From Achromobacter agilis (GTDB lineage Bacteria > Pseudomonadota > Gammaproteobacteria > Burkholderiales > Burkholderiaceae_B), in assembly GCF_900496965.1 (NCBI RefSeq), contig NZ_UFQB01000008.1, positions 164,332 to 228,331 on the forward strand: DNA of 64,000 nucleotides. The letters run 5' to 3'. The position numbers and the translations under genes are program-made. This document shows, in pieces, positions 36,373-45,427 of this stretch. A model generated the notes under the pieces. It ran no database searches and was not told where the DNA came from. It was given only the letters and a program-made list of their open reading frames with translations. Numbering within the stretch: the stretch's first letter is position 1; each line of letters starts with the position of its first letter.

Positions 36373-37296
36373 ATGGACTTCCAGAAGCTCAAGCATCTGC
36401 TCGCGGTGGTGGAACACGGCACCTTCTCCCGCGCCGCGGACGCGGTAAATCTGTCCCAGCCCGCGCTCAGCCGCAGCATCCAGGCGCTGGAAGCGGAACT
36501 CGGCCTGCCCCTGCTCGACCGCGGCGCGCGCCAGGTCCGCCTGACGCCCTACGGCGCCTGCGTGGCCGAACGCGCCCGCCGCATGCGCTTCGAGGAGGCC
36601 GAGTTGCAGCGCGAACTGAAAACCTTGCACAGCGGCGAATCCGGCACCCTCGTCATCGGCCTCAGCCCCGCCCCCGCGTCGCTGCTGCTCTCGCCCTTCC
36701 TGGCGCACATGACCGCCAGCCGCCCGCAGGTGCGCGTCGGCGTCGAACTCGGCGCCACCTCGGCCCTGCTGGACATGCTGCGCGCCGAACGTATCGACGC
36801 CATGGTCTGCGACGCCCGCATGCTGTATGACGCCGCCGACGTCGAAGCGCGCCCGCTCGCGCCGCTGCGCGCCGGCGTGGTCTGCCGCAAGGGCCACCCC
36901 ATCCTCGCCCACCGGCGGCCCGGCATCGAACAGATCCGCCAGTACCCAGTGGCCTCCAGCACGCTCAGCCCGGAGGTCTCCTTGCGCCTGGCCGAAACCC
37001 TGGGCCCCGGCGGCGCGCCCGAACAGATGATCACCACCCGCTGCGAAAACCTGGACGCGCTCGTCGAACTCGCCCTGCACACCGACACCCTGCTGCTCGG
37101 CGTCATCTGCGTCACGCGCCGCCAGCAGGAGGCCGGACTGCTGGTCGAAGTCCCGATCCCGCCCGACCCGCAGCGCCAGGGGCACTATGCGCTGGCCCGG
37201 CTGGCCGGACGCACGCCATTGACGGCGCAGGATGCGCTGTATGAATTCACGCGGGAATGCTGGGACGGGTTTGCGTCGTTTGGGGTGAGGGGCTAG
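36373..37296 (+). CDS. LysR-type regulator
   Basis: Protein of 307 residues with a standard HTH (FQKLKHLLAVVEHGTFSRAADAVNLSQPALSRSI at residues 3-36 is the family pattern) and an effector domain that keeps the VVCRKGHPIL segment. It is divergent from the acylase gene, 153 bases between starts, across an AT-rich stretch (36320-36365) suited to promoters and LysR sites, so it probably controls the acylase. Confidence 0.9.
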   Translation: MDFQKLKHLLAVVEHGTFSRAADAVNLSQPALSRSIQALEAELGLPLLDRGARQVRLTPYGACVAERARRMRFEEAELQRELKTLHSGESGTLVIGLSPAPASLLLSPFLAHMTASRPQVRVGVELGATSALLDMLRAERIDAMVCDARMLYDAADVEARPLAPLRAGVVCRKGHPILAHRRPGIEQIRQYPVASSTLSPEVSLRLAETLGPGGAPEQMITTRCENLDALVELALHTDTLLLGVICVTRRQQEAGLLVEVPIPPDPQRQGHYALARLAGRTPLTAQDALYEFTRECWDGFASFGVRG

Positions 37297-37328
37297 GCCG
37301 GGCAAGCTCTTGCGCTATCCTGAGCATC

Positions 37329-38114
37329 ATGAAAAGCCGCAACGGCGCGACTTCCGCCTTGATTGAAGTGCCCCCACCTAGACCCCTGCAACCGGCGTTT
37401 TCCGGTCTGGTCGACGACGCACGCGACAGCCTGTGCCATGAACTCGGCCCGCTCCTGGACAGCCTGTACCTGTACGGCAGCGTGTCCCATGCCAGCGCAA
37501 CGCCCGGGACATCGGACCTGGACCTGACATTGGTACTGTCGCGGCCGCTTGCCGCGCGCGAGGCCGAATCCCTTGAATGCGTCCGCTCGGATCTGCAAGC
37601 ACGTCACCCTGAAGTCACAAAGGTCGATTTTGATCTAGGCGTACGCGACGACGTGCTGAATCCGGCCAACTTGTACAGCTGGGGCTACTGGCTCAAACAT
37701 GAGTGCCGCTGCATTTACGGTACAGATCTGGCTCTACGGTTTCAGCCGTTTCGGCCCTCGCCGGCGGTTGCGCAGGCCGTCAACGGTGACTATGCGCAGG
37801 TTCTACGCGACTACGTCACACGCATCTCTCAGGCACAGGACCCAGGCGCAATGCAGCGGCTGCAAAAAGAGGCTGCGAAGAAACTGCTTCGCGCCACCAA
37901 TGTGCTGCGCCCGGCGTCAGACAGCTATTGGCCCGGAACCTTGGAAGAATATGCGGGGTATTGCTCGGGACGGTATCCCGACATGGCCGAACGAATTGAG
38001 TTCTTCCTGGCACATGCGAAAGCACCTTGCGCATCGAGCGATGCTTTCAACGAAAAACTGGATTTCTTCATCGATTGGATGCAGAAAATCCAGCGGATAT
38101 CGATGCCCGCTTAG
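37329..38114 (+). CDS. Nucleotidyltransferase-domain protein, aminoglycoside-adenylyltransferase-like
   Basis: Protein of 261 residues with the minimal nucleotidyltransferase signature: Gly50-Ser51, then Asp63 and Asp65 (YGSVSHASATPGTSDLDL), and a probable third acidic residue in VTKVDFDLGV. The helical C-terminal region resembles those of ANT-type proteins but is not diagnostic. It could modify a small molecule or a protein or RNA target. Base composition is lower in GC than in the flanking genes and it opens an accessory patch, so recent acquisition is likely. It follows the LysR gene by 32 bases. Confidence 0.7.
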   Translation: MKSRNGATSALIEVPPPRPLQPAFSGLVDDARDSLCHELGPLLDSLYLYGSVSHASATPGTSDLDLTLVLSRPLAAREAESLECVRSDLQARHPEVTKVDFDLGVRDDVLNPANLYSWGYWLKHECRCIYGTDLALRFQPFRPSPAVAQAVNGDYAQVLRDYVTRISQAQDPGAMQRLQKEAAKKLLRATNVLRPASDSYWPGTLEEYAGYCSGRYPDMAERIEFFLAHAKAPCASSDAFNEKLDFFIDWMQKIQRISMPA

Positions 38115-38136
38115 GGGCGGAAGTGATCTTTCATTG

Positions 38137-38352
38137 ATGATGGCTTCCGGCCAGGAACGGTCGTTTGACATCGAAGGCGCCGATTGCATGCAGGAATCCA
38201 TTGCAACAGGTTTGGATTCCGCGGCAGCCGATGCACTCGTCAAACGCCTTCTTTCTGAAAGAGTGCAGGATGCCGTCGAAGTCAAGAAAGAGTACCGGAG
38301 CGGAAACCGATCGCCCCTGGGGAGGGAATTCAGGCGGTCAGGAAGCGCGTGA
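38137..38352 (+). CDS. Small hypothetical protein
   Basis: Possible 71-residue product beginning with tandem ATG codons. It is hydrophilic, with a central segment (GLDSAAADALVKRLLSERV) that could form helices, faintly like the C-terminal half of a ParD-type antitoxin, but there is no clear homology and no good ribosome site. It overlaps the end of the next minus-strand gene by 23 bases. May be a real small gene or a remnant. Confidence 0.3.
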   Translation: MMASGQERSFDIEGADCMQESIATGLDSAAADALVKRLLSERVQDAVEVKKEYRSGNRSPLGREFRRSGSA

Positions 38353-38620
38353 CTTCGGCCCAATCGTTAGTCGACAGGGCGACGTCCTCGAAGTCGCCTG
38401 CTTCCTCGTCGTAGCGCGAAACGCAGAAGCGCTGACTCCTGCCGGATTCGCGGTCGGCATAGTTGGCATAGTCGACATACACTTTCAAGCTGCGCTCCTC
38501 GTTCTCGAACGAAGGAGCTGCATCGATGTAACTCGACGCGTCGAAGTAACCTTCGGGTAGTGTCGGCAGGGTTGTTATGTCGTAGTCGGGAAATTCGCGA
38601 CGCAGTCGTTCAAGGTTCAT
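38330..38620 (-). CDS. Hypothetical acidic protein
   Basis: Protein of 96 residues, strongly acidic and soluble, with a pattern [15 protein letters not shown] followed by [28 protein letters not shown]. It looks like a genuine coding sequence by codon use. No family is recognised; small acidic proteins of this kind in accessory patches are often immunity or anti-defence proteins, but that is only a guess. The start at 38620 is the most plausible; an upstream in-frame ATG at 38680 would add 20 residues and no good ribosome site is seen for either. Confidence 0.5.
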   Translation of the reverse strand: MNLERLRREFPDYDITTLPTLPEGYFDASSYIDAAPSFENEERSLKVYVDYANYADRESGRSQRFCVSRYDEEAGDFEDVALSTNDWAEVTRFLTA

Positions 38621-38771
38621 AAGGGAAACATGTGGAGGCTGGAAGCCAGACATTTTACGTTGTTCAGTGTCAGCCGCCACAATCCCCCCCGAAACAGAGT
38701 TTGGGCTAGGGCTTGCACGAATTTGCGATCAACCTGGCATACCACCACTGCTGCCAAGCTCGAAGATCGTG

Positions 38772-38999
38772 TCAGGATTCGCAGACCCAGGCCGTGGGCA
38801 GGCCGTCGACGGCAAAATGGACGGACGGCCAATAGCCATCCATGAACCAGGTCGCGTCGCGCGGGGCCAGGTGCAGCACGTAGCCACCGTCGGCGGTTGC
38901 GCAGTCCAGCCAGGTTTCCTGGGCAGGAAGTTCGATGCCGTGCACGATGCGGCCGGTGTCGTCCAGCGCGGCCTCCAGGCTGATATCGCGCAGGGTGTG
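38772..38999 (-). pseudogene. 3' remnant of an unrecognised gene
   Basis: An open frame of 75 codons ends in a natural-looking C-terminus ([19 protein letters not shown], then TAWVCES) but has no start codon: it runs upstream straight into a TGA at the edge of the macro-domain remnant. It therefore appears to be the tail of a gene whose front was deleted. Function unknown. The 150 bases between it and the acidic hypothetical gene show nothing recognisable. Confidence 0.45.
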
Positions 39000-39015
39000 T
39001 CAGGGAAAGGCGCTG

Positions 39016-39180
39016 TCCGCCGTGCAGTCTGCATTCCTGCACAAGGTCCGGGCCGGCGGCTCGATGTATGGCGCCATCGACTCCGCCACCGCCCAGCAAT
39101 GAGGAGTTCGCGGCGTTGGCGATAGCGTCCACATAAAGCGTCGTAATATCCGATTGGATTGCACGCAGGCGGGTGGGCAT
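39016..39180 (-). pseudogene. Truncated macro-domain (O-acetyl-ADP-ribose deacetylase-like) gene
   Basis: The first 55 codons give a clear macro-domain N-terminus: [32 protein letters not shown], with the ADP-ribose-binding NAAN and [10 protein letters not shown] motifs, then [15 protein letters not shown]. After this the frame loses all similarity and becomes Arg-rich shadow sequence, and a different frame carries the unrelated remnant. A deletion joining two genes explains this. The product would lack two thirds of the domain and is presumably inactive. Confidence 0.75.
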
Positions 39181-39199
39181 GTTTTCGCTCCTTGCACGG

Positions 39200-39219
39200 G
39201 TCAGGCTTGGTAGCCTGAC
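39200..39219. repeat. Inverted repeat upstream of macro-domain remnant
   Basis: GTCAGGC and GCCTGAC flank six bases (TTGGTA) 20 bases before the macro remnant's ATG. It could be an operator of the former gene or a weak terminator of something upstream; there is no convincing T-run. Confidence 0.4.
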
Positions 39220-39286
39220 TTCTCTTATCTACTGTGTACTGCCTGGTGCCGTCGAAATTGTAGTCCCGCGCCTTAAGGCGTGCGCG

Positions 39287-39697
39287 CTAAACCGCCGGCC
39301 CCTTCAGCTCGATTTGATTTCCGTCCGGATCGAAGCAATAAATCGAAAGCCCGTCGCCTTCCGCGCCATACCGCATCACGGCCTTGTCCGCGGCAATTCC
39401 GAAAGCTTGCAAATGCGCCAGGATGGCCGTTTCGTCGAACGGATCGACCCGCAGGCAAAAATGGTCGACATTGCGCCCCTCTTTTCCTGGGGCGTCTCCG
39501 CCAGCGGTGCCCAAGGGCCCTTGTACATCGACCAGATCGATCATGGACCCGCCAGCACCCAGATGGATCATGGCGTATTTATCGTTCTGCTTCTTGATGG
39601 AACAGCCTAGCACCTTCGTATAAAAGTCCACGCTGCGCGCCAGGTCGCGAACCCTGAGGACGACGTGGTCCAAGTGCTTGATCTGAAATACCGGCAT
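39287..39697 (-). CDS. VOC family protein
   Basis: Protein of 136 residues with complete fold signatures: His in LDHVVLRVRDLARSVDFY, second His in VDHFCLRVDPF and Glu in DPDGNQIELKG near the C-terminus, which together form the metal site. Close in style to the common 'VOC family virulence' or glyoxalase I-like proteins of proteobacteria, role unknown. An excellent AGGAGGA lies before the ATG at 39697; the ribosome site itself overlaps the end of the truncated acetyltransferase gene. Confidence 0.85.
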   Translation of the reverse strand: MPVFQIKHLDHVVLRVRDLARSVDFYTKVLGCSIKKQNDKYAMIHLGAGGSMIDLVDVQGPLGTAGGDAPGKEGRNVDHFCLRVDPFDETAILAHLQAFGIAADKAVMRYGAEGDGLSIYCFDPDGNQIELKGPAV

Positions 39698-39699
39698 GA

Positions 39700-40059
39700 T
39701 TATCCTCCTGCGGCGGGACATATTTGGGGAAAGGCGCTGCAGCCCCACTCCCGCACCGCGGCAAGCAAGGTCCTGGCTGCGCCCTGCTGCCGGGCCTCGG
39801 GTACGACGTATAACCCTTCCAGGAACGCAACGGGGCTGGCGTTCGTGCCATTGACATAGTCGACTCTGATTGAGGCCTCGGCCAGGCCAATGGGCTGCCC
39901 GCTGCCGGAGCGCGCCATGAACTGGGCGTATCTGTCGGGTAAAGCCAACAGATCGTCCATTTCTTCCTGGTGCTCGGCTGCCGAGGCGTCCGGCCACAGC
40001 GCCATGCGCAGCCTGAGCCAGGCGGCATCCCCGGGGGAAGTGATTGCGGCGGCTTTCAT
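39700..40059 (-). pseudogene. Truncated AAC(6')-like GNAT acetyltransferase
   Basis: The first about 107 residues match the aminoglycoside 6'-N-acetyltransferase type I pattern: WLRLRMALWPD, then EEMDDLLALPDRYAQFMA, IGLAEASIRVDYVNG and FLEGLYVVPEARQQGAARTLLAAVREWG, the acetyl-CoA-binding loop. After REWG the frame changes to a short unrelated tail and stops at 119 residues, where the family runs to about 145-150 and needs the remaining strands and the final motif. A deletion or frameshift at about 39720-39745 is likely. Probably inactive; if expressed, partial activity cannot be excluded. Confidence 0.7.
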
Positions 40060-40197
40060 ATGCGGGACTCACTTGTCGTGGCCTGGAAAAATGTATCACC
40101 CTGCATTGCCGGCTGTCGAACGCCGCCCCGCCCCTACTCTTCGATGGTGAGCCTTGCAGGCTGACACCATTTTCACATCCGCCAGCTGGCTCCTTCC

Positions 40198-41355
40198 CTA
40201 CCAAGCCGCCGTATAAATCGCCAGCGCATCGGCTTCGGTCACTTCTCTGGGATTGTTGACAAGCAGGCGCGTCTGCAGCATAGCGGCCTTAGCCAGGGCA
40301 GGCAGGTCGGCCTTGCCGATTCCCACCTCGCGCAGCGCGCGTGGAATACGCGCAGCCGCGATGAGCTCCTCGAGGTGCAAAATCAGGGCATCGGTTTTGG
40401 ACAAGGCGCTGCCCGTAACGCCAGGCAGGACGGCCTCGGCCAGCTCGGCATAGCGCGCATGCGCCACGGGCGCGTTGAACTTCAGTACCTGCGGCAACAC
40501 CAGCGAATTCGAAAGGCCATGCGCTACATGAAAGATGCCGCCTATCGGATAGGCCAGCGCATGCACGGCCGCCACCGGTGCATTGGCGAACGCTTGGCCC
40601 GCCAACATCGCGCCAAGCAGCATGGCTTCTCGCGCCTCGCGGTTTGCGCCATCTTCGCAGGCAGGTAGTAGATGACGCGACAACAGCTCCAGGGCGCGGA
40701 TAGCCTGCATGTCTGATAGCGGATTCTTCAGGTGCGCCGAGGTATAGGCTTCAATGGCATGCACCATGGCGTCAACACCTGTGGCTGCCGTGGCCGCGCG
40801 GGGCAAACCCAGAGTAAGTTCCGCATCCAGAATGGCAAGGTCGGCCAGCAGGAACGGCGACACAATGCCCATCTTGGAGGTCGCGCCTGTAGTGACGATA
40901 GACACCGCCGTGACTTCCGACCCCGTGCCGGCCGTGGTGGGCATCTGCACCAACGGCAGACGCGGGCCGACCACTTTCCCGACCCCGTACATATTCTTGA
41001 TATCCTGCCCGCCAACCAACAGGACGGCCAACAGCTTTGCCACATCCATCGACGAACCGCCGCCCAGGCCCAAGACAAGCTCGGCGCGAGCCGCTCGTGC
41101 ACGGCCTGCGGCTTCGAGCACAACGGACTCCGGCGGATCAGCGATCACGTCGTCGATGACGGTGGCCTCCCAACCGCACCTGGCCAAGTCAGCCAGCGCC
41201 GGTTCGAACAGCCCGCTCTTATATAGGAAGGCATCGGTCACAACGCACAGCCGCGTCAGGCCAGGATACTGCGCGCGCAGCAGTTCCCCCAGGCGGCGAG
41301 CCGCGCCGAATTCGGAGATGACAGTAGGGACGGTCTGAAATTGAAACGAGGTCAT
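40198..41355 (-). CDS. Iron-containing (group III) alcohol dehydrogenase
   Basis: NAD(P)-dependent dehydrogenase of 385 residues. The nucleotide site is GLGGGSSMDVAK near residue 95; the metal ligands sit in TGVDAMVHAIEAY (Asp and His) and in HALAYPIGGIFHVAHG (two His). It interconverts alcohols with aldehydes or ketones; maleylacetate reductases share the fold. It is the last gene of an operon with a BVMO-like flavoprotein and an esterase, so it may feed the ketone substrate or oxidise the alcohol product of ester cleavage. Confidence 0.92.
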   Translation of the reverse strand: MTSFQFQTVPTVISEFGAARRLGELLRAQYPGLTRLCVVTDAFLYKSGLFEPALADLARCGWEATVIDDVIADPPESVVLEAAGRARAARAELVLGLGGGSSMDVAKLLAVLLVGGQDIKNMYGVGKVVGPRLPLVQMPTTAGTGSEVTAVSIVTTGATSKMGIVSPFLLADLAILDAELTLGLPRAATAATGVDAMVHAIEAYTSAHLKNPLSDMQAIRALELLSRHLLPACEDGANREAREAMLLGAMLAGQAFANAPVAAVHALAYPIGGIFHVAHGLSNSLVLPQVLKFNAPVAHARYAELAEAVLPGVTGSALSKTDALILHLEELIAAARIPRALREVGIGKADLPALAKAAMLQTRLLVNNPREVTEADALAIYTAAW

Positions 41356-41391
41356 ATCACGTTGGGTAGATGAATAAAGGCATGCGGCGCG

Positions 41392-42366
41392 TCACTCGGT
41401 AGTGCATCGATGCAGCGTTTCGCCCAGGAACCGCGCCGCCCGCAGCGCCATCGCCCGCCCGGTTTCGATGCGGCCCGCGGATGTCATGATTCCGTGCGCA
41501 TGGGCCGGGAGATGGTGGTGCTCGACTCGAATGCCGCCCTCGATAGCCCGGGCGGCGTAGGCCACGCCTTCGTCCGCCAGCGGATCAAGGCCGCAGCTAA
41601 GCAGGAACAATGGGGCGCGGGACAGCCGGGGCGCCAGCAACGGAGACACCCGCGGGTCGTCAAACGTGCCGGCAGAACCAACATAGCGATCCCGGAACCA
41701 ACGCATGGACCCCGCGGTAAGCGGAAAGCCGGAGACAATGCGGCGATACGACGCGGTTTCGCAGCGCAGATCCGTAACCGGGTAGAACAATGCTTGCGCG
41801 CACGGCGAACAGCCCTCGGGCCTTAGCCGGTCCTCATTCGCCAGGACGGCAGCCAGGTTGCCGCCGGCGCTGTCTCCGGCCAGGCCCAGGCGTGCCATGT
41901 CAACGCCAAGCGCATCGGCATTGGAGGACAGCCACTGCAGCGCCGCGACGCAATCATCCAACGGCGTCGGAAATGGATGTTCCGGGGCAAGGCGGTAATC
42001 GACGGCGAATACTGTCGCCTGGCTTTCCTTGGCGAGCAACCTGCAGAGCCCGTCGTGCGTTTCCAGATTGCCGATGACCCAGCCCCCGCCATGCAGGAAC
42101 AAAATAGCCGGCGTATTTCCCTGCGCGCCGCTGCGATACTCGCGGACGCGCAACGCGCCGTGCCCAGACGGCAGGGAATGGTCGCGCACCAATGGTAAAT
42201 CGGCGCTCGGCAGGCCATTGGCTGCGCAACCACGCAGATAGTTCTCGCGCGCCTGCTCCAAAGGCACGTCCTGGAAGGAAATCTCGCCGTTGTCGCGGAA
42301 CGCCTGTATCAGGCCTCGGGCATCCGGCGCGACCGAGGACAAAGGAATACGCTGTATATCGTCCAT
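41392..42366 (-). CDS. Alpha/beta-hydrolase, hormone-sensitive-lipase family esterase
   Basis: Carboxylesterase of 324 residues with the HSL oxyanion motif FLHGGGWV, the nucleophile elbow GDSAGG, Asp in GLDPLADEG and a C-terminal His in LPAHAHGIM, completing Ser-Asp-His. The start at 42366 gives a normal family length. It lies 11 bases after the monooxygenase gene; hydrolysis of the ester made by that enzyme is the obvious role. Confidence 0.9.
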   Translation of the reverse strand: MDDIQRIPLSSVAPDARGLIQAFRDNGEISFQDVPLEQARENYLRGCAANGLPSADLPLVRDHSLPSGHGALRVREYRSGAQGNTPAILFLHGGGWVIGNLETHDGLCRLLAKESQATVFAVDYRLAPEHPFPTPLDDCVAALQWLSSNADALGVDMARLGLAGDSAGGNLAAVLANEDRLRPEGCSPCAQALFYPVTDLRCETASYRRIVSGFPLTAGSMRWFRDRYVGSAGTFDDPRVSPLLAPRLSRAPLFLLSCGLDPLADEGVAYAARAIEGGIRVEHHHLPAHAHGIMTSAGRIETGRAMALRAARFLGETLHRCTTE

Positions 42367-42377
42367 GGGAAATTCAC

Positions 42378-43835
42378 CTAGAGCCAGTGATAGTCGGCCG
42401 CACACCATTGGGCGGCGGCGCGATACTGATCGACCGTCCCGGACCAATTGTTGATGACCTTCCCAGCCTTGTTCTTGTACCAACTGGAGCACCCCGATGA
42501 AAACGCCGAAGTCCCCATGTCGGCCTGCACCTTGTCATTGAACGCGCGGAACACTCCCGGCTTCACGACCACGGCAGCGTGGTCCCGGCTCGCTGCCTTG
42601 ATGGCATCGATGATGTAGCCCTGCTGGATCTCGAGCATGGTGATGATCGAGTTGTGATTCAAATTGGTATTGGGGCCATAGACCACAAACATGTTCGGGA
42701 AATCGGGGACCGTCATACCGAGATACGCCTCCGCGCCCTCTTCCCATACAGACGAAAGCGCCGCTCCCGCCGAGCCATACACGGCCAGGTCGCCTTGAAA
42801 CGCCTGGCTGGCGAAGCCGGTGCCGAAAATGACCACGTCAAAGGCAAGCGCCTCGCCATCCGCCGTCACGATGCCATTCTCGTCAAATCGAAGGATGGGG
42901 CGCACCTCCAGCGTCACATTGGAACGGCTCAGCGCGGGATAGAAATCATCCGAGCGCAGAATGCGCTTGCAGCCAAACTCATAGTCCGGCGTCAACCTCG
43001 CGCGAAGCGCCGGATCGCTCACCTGCCTGGTCAGGTGTTCAATGGCAATGCGCTTGCCTTCCTCCTGATCGCTGCTTCCGGTCTGCGTACGGCGAAAACC
43101 GATTTCCCGGAATTCGTGCAGATGTTTGCGTGACGCCTCGAAGGTGGCGGGCTGCGCTTCAAACGCATCCAGTTGCTCCGGTGTAAACACCTGCTGGTTT
43201 CGCGGCATGATCCAGTTCGCCGAGCGCTGGAAGACTGTCAGATGGGAAACGCCGGGTGCAATCTCGGGCACGTACTGGACAGCAGAAGCCGCGTTGCCAA
43301 CAGATGCAACATCCTTGCCCGCCAGGTCGACGGACGCATCCCAACGCGCCGAGTGGAAGAACTTTCCCCGATAGGCATCCAGCCCCTCGAAACTCGGAAT
43401 GGAAGGCTTGTTCAGCTGTCCCCAGGCAGGCACGAAAAATTTCGCGGCATAGCGTTCCTCGCCGTTCACTTTGAAACGCCAAAGCCCGGCCGTCCCGTCC
43501 CATCGGGCCTCGCTTATCTCCTGGTTCACGTGCAAATGGGTACGCAATCCGTAGGTGTCGGCAAGCCGGTTCATATAGCCCAACAACTCGTCACGTCCGG
43601 CGTACATGCGGCTGACCCGCAGATGCGGATAGAAAGAATAGCAATATAGATGTGCCTCAGTGTCGCAGGCGGCGCCGGGGTAGGCGTTATCGAGCCAGAC
43701 ACCGCCGATATCGCCGGATCTTTCAATGATGACGAAGTCCTCGTCATCATTGCGGACCAGTTGGGCGCCCATACCCAGGCCGCCAAAGCCGGCGCCGAGT
43801 ATCAAAGTATTGAAATGCTGGGTGTTTTCGATCAT
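42378..43835 (-). CDS. Flavin monooxygenase, Baeyer-Villiger (BVMO) type
   Basis: FAD/NADPH enzyme of 485 residues. The N-terminal FAD motif is ILGAGFGGLGMGAQL; a BVMO-like fingerprint is present as YRGKFFHSARWD (the classical pattern begins with Phe; here Tyr); the second Rossmann motif is VASVGNAASAVQYVPEIA, in which the usual GxGxSG is altered. DVVIFGTGF and the C-terminal GPNTNLNHNSII are typical. Such enzymes insert oxygen next to a ketone to give an ester or lactone. The ATG at 43835 is chosen; an in-frame TTG at 43865 is an alternative. Located between transporter and esterase genes. Confidence 0.88.
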   Translation of the reverse strand: MIENTQHFNTLILGAGFGGLGMGAQLVRNDDEDFVIIERSGDIGGVWLDNAYPGAACDTEAHLYCYSFYPHLRVSRMYAGRDELLGYMNRLADTYGLRTHLHVNQEISEARWDGTAGLWRFKVNGEERYAAKFFVPAWGQLNKPSIPSFEGLDAYRGKFFHSARWDASVDLAGKDVASVGNAASAVQYVPEIAPGVSHLTVFQRSANWIMPRNQQVFTPEQLDAFEAQPATFEASRKHLHEFREIGFRRTQTGSSDQEEGKRIAIEHLTRQVSDPALRARLTPDYEFGCKRILRSDDFYPALSRSNVTLEVRPILRFDENGIVTADGEALAFDVVIFGTGFASQAFQGDLAVYGSAGAALSSVWEEGAEAYLGMTVPDFPNMFVVYGPNTNLNHNSIITMLEIQQGYIIDAIKAASRDHAAVVVKPGVFRAFNDKVQADMGTSAFSSGCSSWYKNKAGKVINNWSGTVDQYRAAAQWCAADYHWL

Positions 43836-43870
43836 AGGGGTTTCGCTGATGATTTCCAGGATCAAACGTC

Positions 43871-45238
43871 CTAGCGTTCGGCGTGCGCACGGTCTACGTC
43901 ATGCAGGGAAACATTTTTCGTCTCCGACAACATGGCGAGCGCCAACAAGGAAAGCAGGATGGTGCCGGCAAGGTAGACCACGATGGGGGTGGTGCTGTCG
44001 TAGTCGCGCAGCAGAATCGTGGCTGTCAGCGGCGCGATGGATCCCGCCACCACCGTCGCGATCTGATAGCAAAAGGATGCGCCCGAATAGCGCATGGCCG
44101 TCGGGAAAATTTCGGAAAAATAGGCGGCTTGCGGCCCATAGCACAGCGCCTGGCAAAACAGGCCCAGGCAGATGACGCCCAGGATCTGCGCATTCGATCC
44201 CGAATCCAATCCCGGAAAGTACAGGAACGCCCAGACCAGCAGCCCGCCGTAGCCAAGCGCAATGCACGCCTTGCGTCCGATTTGATCGGACAGATAACCG
44301 CCGAACAGCATGGAGAAGAACTGAAAGATGTTCGCGACGAACATGAGGAACATCACGGTTTGCGAAGGCAGCTTGGCGTGCACCGTAAGATAGGTGATCG
44401 AAAACACTACGATGATGTAATACGCCGTGTTCTCGCCCACGCGCAGCAGGATGCTGAAGAACGACTTGCGCGGATAGGCAGCCAGTGCATCCTTAAGCGA
44501 AGCGGCCTTCTTGCGAGACTCCTTCTGCCGCTGGTACGTTTCGAGGAAGATCGGCGCGTCCTCCACGGATCGACGTATGTAGTAGCCAACAAAGACGATC
44601 GCGGCCGACAGCCAGAACGCCACACGCCAGCCCCAGTCGAGAAAGGCGTCCTTGGGCAGCAGCGTAGAAAGGCCGAACAATACGATGGAGGCAAGCACAT
44701 TACCGATGCATGCAGCCGATTGCGGATAGCTGGCCCAATAGCCTCGCTGATGCGCAGGCGAATGTTCTGATATCAGCAGAACCGCGCCTCCCCATTCACC
44801 GCCAACGGCGAACCCTTGTATGAAGCGCAGCAGCACGAGTAGCGCGGGCGCTGCAAACCCAATAGTGGCGTAGCCCGGCAGGCAGCCCATCAAGAAAGTG
44901 GATGACCCCACCAGCAGCAAGCTGAACTGCAACAACTTCTTGCGGCCCAGCCGGTCGCCAAAATGGCCGAAGACGATACCTCCCAACGGCCTCGCGACGA
45001 AGCCGACGGCGTAGGTTGCAAATGCGGCGATGATCGAGGTAAGCGGGCTGTCGACCTTCGGAAAAAACAGTGGCCCGAACACAAGTGTGCTGGCTACGCC
45101 ATAAATGAAGAATTCATACCACTCCGCGACTGTGCCGGCCATAGATGCGGCAACAACCCGTTTGACCTCTCTGGACGTCGTCGGTTTCACTGCGGGAACC
45201 GCAATTGCCGGCGCGGCAATTTCGCTGTTGGTGGCCAT
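43871..45238 (-). CDS. MFS transporter, metabolite:H+ symporter (MHS) family
   Basis: Twelve-helix importer of 455 residues. Characteristic are AGTVAEWYEFFIYG in helix 1, the loop GHFGDRLGRKKLLQFSLL, and GFAVGGEWGGAVLLISEHSP in helix 5. MHS proteins bring in organic acids such as ketoglutarate, shikimate, citrate or aromatic acids with protons. A strong CCAGGAGGAGGA ribosome site fixes the ATG at 45238. First gene of the operon with BVMO, esterase and alcohol dehydrogenase; divergent from an AraC regulator. Confidence 0.92.
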   Translation of the reverse strand: MATNSEIAAPAIAVPAVKPTTSREVKRVVAASMAGTVAEWYEFFIYGVASTLVFGPLFFPKVDSPLTSIIAAFATYAVGFVARPLGGIVFGHFGDRLGRKKLLQFSLLLVGSSTFLMGCLPGYATIGFAAPALLVLLRFIQGFAVGGEWGGAVLLISEHSPAHQRGYWASYPQSAACIGNVLASIVLFGLSTLLPKDAFLDWGWRVAFWLSAAIVFVGYYIRRSVEDAPIFLETYQRQKESRKKAASLKDALAAYPRKSFFSILLRVGENTAYYIIVVFSITYLTVHAKLPSQTVMFLMFVANIFQFFSMLFGGYLSDQIGRKACIALGYGGLLVWAFLYFPGLDSGSNAQILGVICLGLFCQALCYGPQAAYFSEIFPTAMRYSGASFCYQIATVVAGSIAPLTATILLRDYDSTTPIVVYLAGTILLSLLALAMLSETKNVSLHDVDRAHAER

Positions 45239-45427
45239 ACCATCCTCCTCCTGGGTACCAGTCTGTTGTTTGTCTTGTCTATTTTTCGTTCGGACGTCTT
45301 GAGCAAGGTCAACATTTCGAACAAAATGCGAAGCACAACCAGAGACTATCGCCCACGAAAGCACCATGTCTTGCGTCAGAGCGCAGCCGACTTGCGCAGG
45401 ACTGCAAGAGGGAAAAAGGAGAGACCG

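Noticed and set aside
39287..40204. 305-codon frame joining the acetyltransferase region to the VOC gene
   Set aside because: Only the last 136 codons are coding; the ATG at 39697 has a strong ribosome site and the upstream part is shadow of the acetyltransferase remnant.
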